Of a DNA stretch of 64,000 nt, positions 9,721-18,740 are shown piece after piece. The notes below the pieces were generated by a model. That model was not told the DNA's origin and made no database searches. It was given only the letters and a program-made list of their open reading frames with translations. Source of the DNA: Opitutus sp. Its GTDB lineage: Bacteria > Verrucomicrobiota > Verrucomicrobiia > Opitutales > Opitutaceae. The stretch is from NCBI GenBank assembly GCA_024707325.1, contig JANPZY010000001.1, positions 2,625,942 through 2,689,941 on the forward strand, in the 5' to 3' direction. A program made the translations under genes and the position numbers. Each line of letters opens with the position of its first letter. Positions within the stretch are counted from its first letter, which is position 1.

Positions 9721-11176
9721 ATGGGCAGCACTGTCGTAAAAAACGGCACCGTCGTTACCGCGGACCTGACCTACAAGGCCGATGTGAAGATCGAAGGCGA
9801 TGTTATCGTCGAGATCGGCCAGAACCTGTCGGGCGACACGGTGCTGGACGCCACCGGCTGCTTCATCATGCCGGGAGGCATCGACCCGCACACCCATCTC
9901 GAAATGCCGTTCATGGGCACCTATTCGGCCGATGATTTCGAGAGCGGCACGCGCGCTGGCCTGGCCGGCGGCACCACCATGGTGGTGGATTTCTGCCTGC
10001 CCAACCCCAACCAGAGCCTGCTCGAAGCCCTCTCCATGTGGGACAACAAGACCGGCAAGGCCTCGGCAGACTACAGCTTCCACATGGCCATCACCTGGTG
10101 GAGCGAGCAGGTGTGGCGCGAAATGGCCGAAGTGGTCGATCGCGGCATTACCAGCTTCAAGCATTTCATGGCCTATAAGGGCTCGCTCATGGTCAATGAC
10201 GACGAGATGTTCTCGTCGTTCCAGCGCTGCGCAGATTTGGGCGCCCTGCCCCTGGTGCATGCCGAAAATGGTGACGTCGTCGCGGCCATGACAGCCAAGC
10301 TGCTGGCCGAGGGCAATAACGGCCCGGAGGCCCACGCCTATAGCCGTCCGCCGGAAGTGGAGGGCGAAGCCACCAATCGCGCCATCATGATCGCCGACAT
10401 GGCCGGCGTGCCGCTCTATGTGGTGCATGTCTCGGCCGAACAGAGCCACGAAGCCATCCGCCGCGCCCGCCAGAAGGGCATGCGCGTCTATGGCGAACCG
10501 CTGATCCAGCACCTGACGCTGGATGAAAGCGAATATTTCAACGCCGATTGGGACCATGCCGCCCGTCGCGTCATGTCCCCGCCCTTCCGCAACAAGAGCC
10601 ATCAGGATTCGCTGTGGGCCGGGCTGCAATCGGGTTCGCTCTCCTGCGTCGCCACCGACCACTGCGCCTTCACCACTGACCAGAAGCGCACCGGTATCGG
10701 TAATTTCGCCAAGATCCCCAATGGCACGGGTGGGCTCGAAGATCGCCTGCCGGTGCTCTGGACCACGGGCGTCAATACCGGCCGGCTGACCATGAACGAA
10801 TTCGTGGCCGTGACCTCGACCAATATCGCCAAGATCTTGAACCTCTATCCGAAGAAGGGCGCGGTGCTGGTGGGGGCCGATGCGGACCTCGTGGTCTGGG
10901 ACCCCAAGCGCAAGAAGACCATTTCGGCGGCGAGCCAGCAGTCGGTCATCGACTACAACGTGTTCGAGGGCTTCGAGGTCACGGGCCTGCCGCGCTATGT
11001 ACTCTCCCGCGGCAAGGTTTCCATCGTCGAGAGCGAGGTCAAGGCTGAACCGGGCCATGGCAAGTTCGTTGCCCGGCAGGCAAAAAAATCCCGTGAACCG
11101 GGCCTTGAGCCAGTGGAAAGAAATCGTCGCGCCCCGCAAGGTGGAGCGCTCGGGCATTCCGGCGACGGGGGTTTGA
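9721..11176 (+). CDS. hydA: Dihydropyrimidinase / D-hydantoinase, frameshifted near the C-terminus
   Basis: Cyclic-imide hydrolase that opens dihydrouracil or dihydrothymine to the N-carbamoyl-beta-amino acid. Metal-site residues are present: His57 and His59 (DPHTHLE), the carboxylated Lys153 (FMAYKGSLM), His180 (LVHAENG), His236 (YVVHVSAE) and Asp313 (ATDHCAF). At 11082-11088 a run of seven A shifts the frame. With six A the protein continues NPVNRALSQWKEIVAPRK and stops at 11176, giving about 485 residues, the normal family length. As written, the frame runs on into the ABC ATPase gene, an apparent 757-residue fusion that I take as an artefact. AGGGAG precedes the ATG. Confidence 0.88.
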
Positions 11177-11994
11177 TGGTTTTTGACGCATTTGAGCAGG
11201 GCCGCTTCATGACCCCGGTCGTCTCCGCCCAAAATCTTGGCCTGACTTTCAAGACCAATGACGGCGACGTCGTTGCGCTCAGCGATGTCAATCTCACCAT
11301 CAACAAGGGCGAGTTCGTCTCCTTCATCGGTCCCTCGGGCTGCGGCAAGACCACGTTCCTGCGCACCATTGCCGATCTCGAGCGCCCCACCTCGGGCAAG
11401 CTGACCATCAATGGCCAGACGCCGGAAGTGGCGCGCAAGGCGCGCGCCTATGGCTATGTGTTCCAGGCGCCGGCGCTCTACCCCTGGCGCACGATCGAAA
11501 AGAACGTCGCCCTGCCGCTCGAAATCATGGGCTATGGCGCAGGCCAGCAGGCCGAACGCGTCAGGCGCACCATGGACCTGGTGAACCTCTCCGGCTTCGA
11601 GAAGAAATATCCCTGGCAATTGTCCGGCGGTATGCAGCAGCGCGCCTCGATCGCCCGGGCGCTCTCCTTCGATGCCGACCTGCTGCTGATGGATGAGCCC
11701 TTTGGCGCGCTCGACGAAATCGTGCGCGACCACCTCAATTCCGAACTGCTCAAGCTGTGGGACCGTACGCAGAAAACCATCTGCTTCGTGACCCACTCCA
11801 TTCCCGAGGCGGTCTATCTCTCCACCAAGATCGTCGTCATGTCTCCGCGCCCGGGAAGAGTGACCGACGTGATCGAGAGCGACCTGCCCAAGGAGCGGCC
11901 ACTCGATATCCGCGAAACGCCGGAATTCCTGACGATCGCCGCGCGTGTGCGCGACGGGCTGCGGGCCGGACACTCCTATGAGGAGGCGGTGTGA
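11176..11994 (+). CDS. NitT/TauT-type ABC transporter ATP-binding protein
   Basis: ATPase subunit (272 residues) of the importer encoded by the next genes. Seen: Walker A GPSGCGKTT (52-60), Q-loop in YVFQAPALYPW, signature LSGGMQQR, Walker B LLLMDEPFGALDE and the switch His in VTHSIPEA. The class is that of nitrate/taurine/riboflavin-precursor importers. The start overlaps the dihydropyrimidinase stop (TGATG), which suggests coupling; an internal ATG at 11209 is the alternative. Linkage to pyrimidine degradation enzymes suggests the cargo is a pyrimidine, a dihydropyrimidine, a hydantoin or N-carbamoyl-beta-alanine; that is inference. Confidence 0.9.
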   Translation: MVFDAFEQGRFMTPVVSAQNLGLTFKTNDGDVVALSDVNLTINKGEFVSFIGPSGCGKTTFLRTIADLERPTSGKLTINGQTPEVARKARAYGYVFQAPALYPWRTIEKNVALPLEIMGYGAGQQAERVRRTMDLVNLSGFEKKYPWQLSGGMQQRASIARALSFDADLLLMDEPFGALDEIVRDHLNSELLKLWDRTQKTICFVTHSIPEAVYLSTKIVVMSPRPGRVTDVIESDLPKERPLDIRETPEFLTIAARVRDGLRAGHSYEEAV

Positions 11995-12019
11995 TGGCGA
12001 GGTGCGGCATCCACCGCTC

Positions 12020-12177
12020 CTCCCCTCGCCCCTTGTGGGAGAGGGACTGCAATTTCCTCGTCCAGAGGAAATTGCAGGGTGAGGGGTGCTGCGCTCGCCC
12101 ATGCGTCCATGTCGTGGATGGCACCACGCCCCCTCATCCGCCCCTTCGGGGCACCTTCTCCCACGAGGGGAGAAGGA
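12020..12177 (+). repeat. Composite palindromic element (modular copy 3 plus module A1)
   Basis: The first half (12020-12088) has the arm CGCCCCTTGTGGGAGAGGG, a perfect 13-bp hairpin around loop GTCCA, then GGTGAGGGG. The second half (12127-12177) is CCCCTCATCCGCCCC, TTCGGGGC, then CTTCTCCCACGAGGGGAGAAGG. It fills the whole gap between the ATPase and the first permease. Its last bases AGAAGG act as ribosome site for that permease. Confidence 0.75.
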
Positions 12178-13073
12178 TGGACACAGTGCGTGGGGCGAAA
12201 TCCGTGACCCGTACCGGCCCGATCATCGTCGTCCTGCTCGCCATGCTCGTGGTCTGGTATGCCGCCGCCATCGGCATGAACGCGCCATGGCAGACGACGC
12301 TCAATACCCGCGCCGGGTTGGCCGATGTGCCCTTCACCGATTTCGCCCTGCAGACCTGGGCGCAGGACCGGCCGGTGCTGCCGGCGCCGCATCAGGTATT
12401 GGGCGAAATCTGGAATGCCACCGTGGCGCTGGAACTGACCTCGAGGCGCTCGCTGGCCTATCACGGCTGGATCACCCTGTCCTCGACGCTGCTGGGCTTC
12501 GTGCTGGGCACCACGCTGGGCGTCGCCCTGGCCGTGTTCATCGTGCATAACGAAGCGGCCAATCGCTCGCTGATGCCCTGGATCATCGCCAGCCAGACCA
12601 TTCCCATTCTGGCCATCGCGCCCATGGTGGTGGTGGGGCTGGGCTCGGTGGGCATCACCGGCACGGTGCCGCGCGCCCTGATCTCGATGTATCTCAGCTT
12701 CTTCCCGGTCGTGGTGGGCATGGTCAAGGGCCTGCGCTCGCCCGAGAGCATCCAGCTCGACCTGATGCACACCTACGACGCCTCGCCGTGGCAGACCTTC
12801 TGGAAGCTGCGCTGGCCCGCCGCCATGCCCATGCTGTTTGCCTCGATGAAGGTGGGCATTGCCATTTCACTGGTCGGCGCAGTGGTCAGCGAGCTTTCCA
12901 ATGCTGCCGGTGGCGGGCTGGGCGTGCGGCTGCTGACCGGCTCCTACAATGGCCAGACCATCCAGATCTGGGCCGCCCTGTTCATCGCCGCGGCGCTTGC
13001 CGCTATATTGGTGATGATCGTCGGTGCGGCCGAACGCATGGTCAATGCCCGCATGGGGGCTCGTCCCGCATGA
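12177..13073 (+). CDS. ABC transporter permease, NitT/TauT type (first)
   Basis: Inner-membrane permease of 298 residues with a binding-protein-dependent transport domain. After an N-terminal helix (IIVVLLAMLVVWYAAA) come several more helices and the EAA-loop region TYDASPWQTFWKLRWPAAMP that docks the ATPase. I start at the ATG following the repeat; the frame is open further upstream, but only through palindromic repeat sequence. It overlaps the second permease by four bases (ATGA). It should form a heterodimeric channel with that second permease. Confidence 0.87.
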   Translation: MDTVRGAKSVTRTGPIIVVLLAMLVVWYAAAIGMNAPWQTTLNTRAGLADVPFTDFALQTWAQDRPVLPAPHQVLGEIWNATVALELTSRRSLAYHGWITLSSTLLGFVLGTTLGVALAVFIVHNEAANRSLMPWIIASQTIPILAIAPMVVVGLGSVGITGTVPRALISMYLSFFPVVVGMVKGLRSPESIQLDLMHTYDASPWQTFWKLRWPAAMPMLFASMKVGIAISLVGAVVSELSNAAGGGLGVRLLTGSYNGQTIQIWAALFIAAALAAILVMIVGAAERMVNARMGARPA

Positions 13074-14173
13074 GCCAGTTGCAATATTTCCTGGCCCTTG
13101 TCGCGGGCGGTCTCTCCGCCGCAGCCCTTGCCTTCAGTTTCGTCACGCCCTTCGAGCAGGCGCTGCTGCTCAAGGCCTTCCTGGCTTTGGGCTTCCTGTC
13201 GCTGATCCGCTTCTTCGTGCCGCTGGGCCTGTGGGCCGATGGCGCCTCTTGCGCTGCTGGGGGCCGTCGCGGTGCTCACCAGCCTCGGGGCATTTGCGCC
13301 GCCACTGCCATTCTTCTGGATGGCGGTCGTGGTGGCCTGGCTGTTTGCCTGGCTGTTTGTGGAACGCCTCAGCAAGAGCCTGGCGCCCCGCCTGTCCGAC
13401 AATGCCGGACTGGGCCTGCTGGTCCCCGTCGTCTTCGGGGCGGCCCTGCTGGTCATCTGGGAAGTGGTGACGCGCGGCGCCAATGTGCCGCCGGTTTTGC
13501 TGCCCGCCCCTTCGGCAATCGGCGCACAACTGGCCAATTCCGCCCCCATCCTGTGGGCCGATTTCGTGCAGACCTTCATCAAGTCCGGTGCTGCCGGGCT
13601 TTGCCATCGGGTGCACTGTCAGGCCTCGTCGTAGCGATTCTGGTCGACCGGTCGCCCTTTCTCAAGGCAGGGCTGTTGCCGATCGGCAATTTCATGTCGG
13701 CGCTGCCCATTATCGGCATCGCGCCGATCATGGTGATGTGGTTCGGCTTTGACTGGCAGTCGAAGGCCGCCGTCGTCGTGGCGATGACGTTCTTTCCCAT
13801 GCTGGTCAACACCGTGGCCGGCCTCAATGCCAGTTCCAGCATCGAGCGCGACCTGATGCGCACCTATGCCGCCGATTACTGGCAAACGCTTCTGAAGCTA
13901 CGACTTCCCGCTGCCGGGCCTTTCATCTTCAACGCCCTCAAGATCAACTCGACTCTGGCCTTGATCGGCGCAATCGTAGCGGAATTCTTCGGGACGCCCG
14001 TTGTGGGAATGGGTTTCCGAATATCGACAGGCGTTGGCCGGCTGGCCATCGACCTGGTCTGGGCGGAGATCGCCGTTGCAGCGATCGCGGGGTCCGCCTT
14101 CTACGGGGTGATCGCCCTCATCGAGAGGGGCGTCACCTTCTGGCATCCGTCTGTCCGTGGTGGACGGGCGTAA
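13070..14173 (+). CDS. ABC transporter permease, NitT/TauT type (second), double frameshift
   Basis: Second permease subunit, about 367 residues. The first 60 residues and the last 180 read in one frame, the middle in another. The breaks are near 13245 (WADG joins PLALLGAVAVLTSLG) and near 13595 (FIKS joins VLPGFAIGCT). Because they cancel, the whole stretch stays open but the middle would be scrambled; in the other frame it is normal permease sequence (LLVPVVFGAALLVIWEVV). The EAA-loop TYAADYWQTLLKLRLPAAGP is intact. Two indel errors are the simplest explanation. Confidence 0.8.
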   Translation: MSQLQYFLALVAGGLSAAALAFSFVTPFEQALLLKAFLALGFLSLIRFFVPLGLWADGASCAAGGRRGAHQPRGICAATAILLDGGRGGLAVCLAVCGTPQQEPGAPPVRQCRTGPAGPRRLRGGPAGHLGSGDARRQCAAGFAARPFGNRRTTGQFRPHPVGRFRADLHQVRCCRALPSGALSGLVVAILVDRSPFLKAGLLPIGNFMSALPIIGIAPIMVMWFGFDWQSKAAVVVAMTFFPMLVNTVAGLNASSSIERDLMRTYAADYWQTLLKLRLPAAGPFIFNALKINSTLALIGAIVAEFFGTPVVGMGFRISTGVGRLAIDLVWAEIAVAAIAGSAFYGVIALIERGVTFWHPSVRGGRA

Positions 14174-14192
14174 CAGGGAAAAGGGAACGAAA

Positions 14193-15167
14193 ATGAAGAA
14201 TACTATCGCAGGTCTGCTCGTCGGCGCCCTGGCGCTTTCGACCGCACCCGCCTTCGCGCAGGATGCATTGACGCTGCAGCTCAAATGGGTGACCCAGGCG
14301 CAGTTTGCCGGCTATCTCGTTGCCGAATCCAAGGGCTTCTACGACGAGGAAAACCTCGACGTCACCATCCTGGCGGGCGGCCCCAACATTGCTCCCGAAC
14401 AGGTGATTGCCGGCGGCGGCGCCGACATCATCGTCACCTGGATGGCCGCCGGCATGGCCGCCCGCGAAAGCGGCGTGCCACTGGTCAATATCGCCCAGCC
14501 GTTCAAGCGAAGCGGCCTGATGATGATCTGCCCGACCGAAACCGGCATCACTGAGGTCGCCGATTTCCCGGGCCATACGCTGGGCGTCTGGTTCTTCGGC
14601 AATGAATATCCGTTCTTTGCCTGGATGAACAAGGAAGGCATTGCCACCGACGGCTCGGAAGGCGGCGTCACCGTGCTGCAGCAGAGCTTCGACATCCAGC
14701 CGATGATCCAGGGCCAGGCCGACTGCATCTCGGTCATGACCTATAACGAATATGGCCAGGCGCTCGATGCCGGCTATGGCCCGGAAAACCTGACCATCTT
14801 CAACTATACCGAGATGGGCAATGACCTGCTCGAAGACGGTCTCTATGTCCTCGAAGACAGCCTCAGCGATCCGGCCAAGGTCGATGCCTATACCCGCTTC
14901 GTCCGCGCCTCGATGAAGGGCTGGGCCTATGCCGCCGAGAACCCGGAAGAAGCCGCCCAGATCGTCGTCGACATGGACGATACCGGTGCTGCGACCCTCG
15001 ACCACCAGCTCTACATGACCGGCGAGGTCGCCAAGCTGGTCGACCCCACCGACCCCAAGCTGGACATGGCCACCTATGAGCGCACGGTGAAGGCCCTGCT
15101 CGACCAGGAGATCATCAAGGCGACCCCGGAAGGCGCCTATACGACCGCGGTCACCGACGGGCTCTAG
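14193..15167 (+). CDS. NMT1/THI5-like ABC substrate-binding protein
   Basis: Periplasmic solute-binding protein of 324 residues with a signal peptide (LLVGALALSTAPAFA, cleavage before QDALT). The body shows the NMT1/SsuA-like pattern: LQLKWVTQAQFAGYLVAESKGFY, GAD-type segment GGGADIIVTW, and a C-terminal helical part. Family members capture sulfonates, pyrimidine precursors of thiamine, riboflavin or nucleobase-like compounds. AAGGGAACG precedes the ATG. It is the last gene of the pyrimidine catabolism operon and is followed at once by a terminator, so it marks the operon end. Confidence 0.88.
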   Translation: MKNTIAGLLVGALALSTAPAFAQDALTLQLKWVTQAQFAGYLVAESKGFYDEENLDVTILAGGPNIAPEQVIAGGGADIIVTWMAAGMAARESGVPLVNIAQPFKRSGLMMICPTETGITEVADFPGHTLGVWFFGNEYPFFAWMNKEGIATDGSEGGVTVLQQSFDIQPMIQGQADCISVMTYNEYGQALDAGYGPENLTIFNYTEMGNDLLEDGLYVLEDSLSDPAKVDAYTRFVRASMKGWAYAAENPEEAAQIVVDMDDTGAATLDHQLYMTGEVAKLVDPTDPKLDMATYERTVKALLDQEIIKATPEGAYTTAVTDGL

Positions 15168-15194
15168 GCCCAATAGCATTGCCAATGCATGAGA

Positions 15195-15219
15195 GGCGGG
15201 GAGCAATCCCCGCCTTTTT
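15195..15219 (+). terminator. Rho-independent terminator after the ABC operon
   Basis: An 8-bp perfect stem GGCGGGGA / TCCCCGCC with loop GCAA followed by TTTTT, 27 bases after the stop of the substrate-binding protein gene. Confidence 0.88.
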
Positions 15220-15345
15220 GCTTGTCGGCTGGCGACATGCCGCCCAGATCATCGCCCCATCTGCCTAAAATCCGTGCAGCCTGCGGGAACGATTCACCGC
15301 CGCCTTCGGTTGATGCCACACCCGGTCAACAAGAAGGCAATTCCC

Positions 15346-15420
15346 ATGAACTCCATCATCTATCTCGTCGGCCTCGTCGTCATCGTCATGGCCATCCTGT
15401 CCTTCATCGGCCTCGCCTGA
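15346..15420 (+). CDS. Tiny membrane peptide (24 residues)
   Basis: A 24-codon ORF encoding one hydrophobic helix (IIYLVGLVVIVMAILSFIGL) with almost nothing else. AAGAAGG lies at a good distance before the ATG, and a membrane-protein gene follows 38 bases after its stop on the same strand. Similar single-helix peptides are common in Rhizobiales genomes and usually go unannotated. No function can be read from it. Confidence 0.6.
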   Translation: MNSIIYLVGLVVIVMAILSFIGLA

Positions 15421-15458
15421 TCATGGCCAGAGCAACCCGCAAGACAGGAGAAGCCGCC

Positions 15459-16349
15459 ATGACCATCGATGCGCCCACAGGCGTCGCCATCGTCGAAACT
15501 GCTGCCACCAATCGCGACCAGTCCTCTTACGTCGATTGGCCCGCCATCATTGCCGGCATCGTGCTGGCTTCGGCCATCAGCCTGGTGCTGATCAGCTTTG
15601 GCTCGGCCGTCGGCCTCAACTTCCTCGATTTCGGCTACAACCAGTCCGCCGCCGCCTCACCGATCTTCGTCGGCATCGCTGCCGCGAGCTGGTTCCTCTG
15701 GGTGCAGATTTCGAGCTTCATGGCCGGCGGCTATCTCACCGGCCGGCTGCGCCGTCGCTATTTCGACGCCAGCGAGGATGAAAGCGACCTGCGCGACGGC
15801 GCCCATGGCCTGCTGGTCTGGGCAGGTGCCGCAATCCTCGGCGCGGTGATCGCCGTGGGTGGTATCGGCGCTGCGGCCAGTGCCGTCGGGTCCGCCGCTG
15901 CGACGGTGACCACGGCCGCCTCCAATGTCGCGGAGGACGCCGTGGATCCCAATGCCTATTTCGTCGATACGCTGTTCCGCAGTGCGCAACCGGTGGACGC
16001 GGCTGTGGCACGGGACGAAGCCGGCCGCATCTTCGCCCAGGCGGCGCTGGGCGACGGCACGGTGGCCGATGAAGACCGCACCTATCTCGCCAGCGTCGTG
16101 GCCGCCAATACCGGCCTGGCACCGGACGAGGCCCAGGCGCGCGTCGACCAGGTGATCGCCAATGTCGAGGCGGCTCGCCAGGACGCCTTGGAAGCGGCGC
16201 GTATTGCTCGAAACACCGCCATTATCGGCGCCTTCCTGCTGGCAGCCTCGCTGCTGATTTCGGCCATCGGCGCTTTCTGGGCGGCCCAGAAAGGCGGCAA
16301 CCATCGCGACAACAACACCGTCTTTGCCGACGTGTTCCGTCGCTTCTAA
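15459..16349 (+). CDS. Predicted four-helix membrane protein of unknown function
   Basis: A 296-residue protein with about four membrane helices: two near residues 25-50 and 65-88, one near 107-130 and one near the C-terminus (IIGAFLLAASLLISAIGAFW). An alanine-rich, probably periplasmic domain of roughly 120 residues lies between the third and fourth. It resembles conserved Rhizobiales membrane proteins with no known role. AGGAG precedes the chosen ATG; an in-frame ATG at 15423 is the alternative. It is flanked by two one-helix peptides on the same strand, so the three probably form one small operon. Confidence 0.75.
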   Translation: MTIDAPTGVAIVETAATNRDQSSYVDWPAIIAGIVLASAISLVLISFGSAVGLNFLDFGYNQSAAASPIFVGIAAASWFLWVQISSFMAGGYLTGRLRRRYFDASEDESDLRDGAHGLLVWAGAAILGAVIAVGGIGAAASAVGSAAATVTTAASNVAEDAVDPNAYFVDTLFRSAQPVDAAVARDEAGRIFAQAALGDGTVADEDRTYLASVVAANTGLAPDEAQARVDQVIANVEAARQDALEAARIARNTAIIGAFLLAASLLISAIGAFWAAQKGGNHRDNNTVFADVFRRF

Positions 16350-16373
16350 GCAGGACAGGAAAGGAAAAACACC

Positions 16374-16451
16374 ATGTTTCGTGGACTCGGTCTCTGGCTG
16401 CTCGGCGTGCCGATCTGGCTGATCATCATCATCGTGTTCTTCCTTCGCTGA
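16374..16451 (+). CDS. Tiny membrane peptide (25 residues)
   Basis: A 25-codon ORF, almost all hydrophobic (LGLWLLGVPIWLIIIIVFF), with AAAGGA before the ATG, 24 bases after the stop of the four-helix membrane protein. The composition and location match a translated single-helix peptide. After its stop, a short GGCGG/CCCCGCC inverted repeat may end the transcript. Confidence 0.6.
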   Translation: MFRGLGLWLLGVPIWLIIIIVFFLR

Positions 16452-16516
16452 GGAAGATGGAGGCGGCAATCCCCGCCTTTCGCATTTCGATCACCGCTGC
16501 CAATGCTCGATCGTCA

Positions 16517-16537
16517 CCCTCGGGCCTTACCCGAGGG
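16517..16537. repeat. Short CCCTCGGG palindrome
   Basis: An 8-bp inverted repeat CCCTCGGG-CCTTA-CCCGAGGG just past the truB stop. It is the same kind of hairpin as those at 31640-31737 and may also act as a transcription end for truB. Confidence 0.5.
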
Positions 16538-16555
16538 GGAGGAGCCCGGTGGAAG

Positions 16556-17464
16556 TTAGTTGAACACCCGGCGGCACTTGAACTGGCCGAATTCGACCCA
16601 GCCCGTGGCCAGCACCTCGCCCTTGAAGCTCACCCAGCATTCGTCCAGCGACACCGGCGCTCCCGCCCCGGTCAGCAGCACCGGATTGCCATGGCGCACC
16701 GCTGTGGCCTGCTGCGCATCGAGCCGGATTTCCGGCAGTTGGGCAAAGCCTGCCGCCACCGGCTTCAGCAGGGCGTCGCCTTTCGTCCAGCGCCAAAGCC
16801 TCGAGTTGGTCGATGGTCAGCGCGTCTTCATCGTGAAACGGCCCGACTGCCGCGCGATGCAGCATGCTGACATGGCCGCGCGTGCCCAGGGCTTCGGCAA
16901 TGTCGCGCGCCAGCGATCGGACATAGGTGCCCTTGCCGCAGGTGACTTCGAGCACCGATTGCTCACTGCCATGTTCGATCAGCCCGATCGCGTCGACATC
17001 GATCTCGCGCGGTTGCAACTCCACGGCCTCGCCAGCCCGCGCCAGGTCATAGGCGCGCTCGCCATCCACCTTGAGCGCCGAATAGATCGGTGGCCGCTGC
17101 CAGTATCGTGCCGGTGAATTGCAGGTAGCACCGCCTCCAGCGCCGGCCTCTCCGGGCCGGACATCGGATGTGGCCACCACCGGTGCCTTCGGTATCGTCT
17201 GTGGTGGTGGCACTGCCCCATTTGATGGCGAAACGATAGACCTTGGTGCCGTCCTGTACCTGCGGTACCGGCCTTGGTGGCCTCGCCCAGCGCGATCGGC
17301 AGTATGCCGGTCGCCAGCGGGTCGAGCGTGCCGGCATGGCCAGCCTTGGCCGCACCGAACAGCCAGCGCACCTTGCCCACCGCCTGGGTCGAGGTCATGT
17401 CATAGGGCTTGTTGAGCACCACCCAGCCGGAAATGGCGCGCTTGATCCGTTTGGCCTGGCTCAC
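16556..17464 (-). CDS. truB: tRNA pseudouridine-55 synthase TruB, frameshifted
   Basis: Makes pseudouridine at position 55 of tRNAs. The catalytic motif [12 protein letters not shown], with its nucleophile Asp, is intact near residue 45. Further on, [17 protein letters not shown] and [13 protein letters not shown] are typical TruB, and a C-terminal PUA-like part ends in [14 protein letters not shown]. At least three frame changes are needed, near 17270, 17120 and 16790, between stretches of perfectly conserved sequence, so these are probably indel errors. The start is GTG, overlapping the rbfA stop by four bases (GTGA). Confidence 0.85.
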
Positions 17465-17872
17465 TCGGTCTCGCCATCGTCGTCGTTATCGAGGTCGCGC
17501 TGCACTTTTTCCGAACGCAGGATGGCTGTCGATGCGGCTGGCTTCCTCAAAAGTGTCGTCGACATAGAAGCGGATTTCGGGAGCGTATTTCATGTTGATC
17601 TGCGGTGCCACGCGCCCACGCACGAATTTGCGATGCCGGTTGAGCGCCGCCACGATTTCCTCGGCATGGAGACCGCCCAGCGGCATGATATAGGCATTGG
17701 CGATCTTGAGATCGGGCGTCATGCGCACTTCGGGCACGGTGATGACCGCACCGCGCAGCGCGTCGTCCTCGATTTCGCCCCGCGCGAACATGGCGGCCAG
17801 CGCGTGGCGCACCAGTTCACCGACGCGCAGCATGCGCTGGCTGGGGCCCGTTGGTTTGTTGTCTTTGCTCAT
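17461..17872 (-). CDS. rbfA: Ribosome-binding factor A, frameshifted at the C-terminus
   Basis: Binds the 30S subunit during 16S rRNA maturation. Typical RbfA sequence is seen: [18 protein letters not shown], then [20 protein letters not shown] and [22 protein letters not shown]. After that the frame breaks near 17525; in the next frame the usual acidic tail ([19 protein letters not shown]) runs to a TGA that overlaps the truB GTG. The two genes form a coupled pair. In many relatives they follow infB, but here they lie over 40 kb away and on the opposite strand. Confidence 0.87.
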
Positions 17873-17904
17873 TGCGGGGAGATATGCCCTCGCCGCGCCG
17901 CCGT

Positions 17905-18561
17905 CAATCGGCGAGGGTCAGCATGGTTTCGGCCTGCAGCCGGCGCGCCTGTGCCTCGATCGTCCCCGAGGGTGCCGGCCAGTTCGCGGCACTTCAAGGG
18001 ATCGAAGGCCGTGCCGCGCCACTGCTGGTAGGCGATGGCCAGACCCGCCGCGGATCTTGCGCAAGCTGATCGCCATGACCTCGCCCATGCGCGTAGCCTT
18101 AGCGGCGCGCTGGGCGCCGCAGATCATAGCAGCAGGGGCGCCTGGACGTCGTCGGGATCATCGCCCAGTTGCACGAAGGCGCTCAGCCCGGGCATGCAGG
18201 CGCGCCCGAAGCCATCGATCACCGCATCGCGGTAGTTGGCGGGCACGGCGTCGGGATTGCTGACCATATGGGCGCCGTAAACCGTCTGGGCCAGGGCATA
18301 GACGGCGCCATTGCGATAGAGCTTGAGATCGGCTTCGCCGTCGCCGGAGCGGAACTCGGCCTCGAAGCCATCAAGCACGGCATCCCCTGCCAGATCCGCC
18401 GCCACCCAGTCCGGGGGCGGCAGGGTCAGGCGCTGGCCGAGCGTGGTCAGCTCCAGCGCGCGATCCGCCACGGCCAAAGGCGGTTCGCCACGGATTTGCG
18501 CCATGGCCGGCAACGCGACCAGCAGGCTGGTGAGGCAGACAATCGTGCGCAGAAATGCCAT
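17905..18561 (-). CDS. Secreted protein of unknown function, frameshifted
   Basis: About 217 residues once three frame changes (near 18125, 18055 and 17975) are joined. A signal peptide (FLRTIVCLTSLLVALPAMA) is followed by a small domain with Cys at GRACMPGLS, ICGAQ and LKCREL, and by IAYQQWRGTAFDPL and the final helix RRLQAETMLTL. I do not recognise the family. The protein is probably periplasmic. The breaks lie between well-formed segments that keep one codon pattern, so the gene is likely intact in the organism. Confidence 0.6.
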
Positions 18562-18740
18562 TGCGGGGCTCCCACCCGGAATCGGTCTTGGGCAGCGCCT
18601 TCCCCCGACAGGCCCTGACTTTCGCGACAACTATGCGGCGGGGCCGGCTGAAGCAAGGCCCTGCCCCGCATCGGGCCGACAACGGGCCGGATATGGGTAT
18701 TTGCTGCAACACTGGTCCGCTGCGCCGGGCCATGCCGGCG

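Noticed and set aside
9415..12102. An open frame of 895 codons on the minus strand, opposite the amidohydrolase, dihydropyrimidinase and ABC genes
   Set aside because: It is the antisense of well-identified genes, is rich in His, Gly and Arg as expected from the GC-biased third positions of the true strand, and shows no domain.
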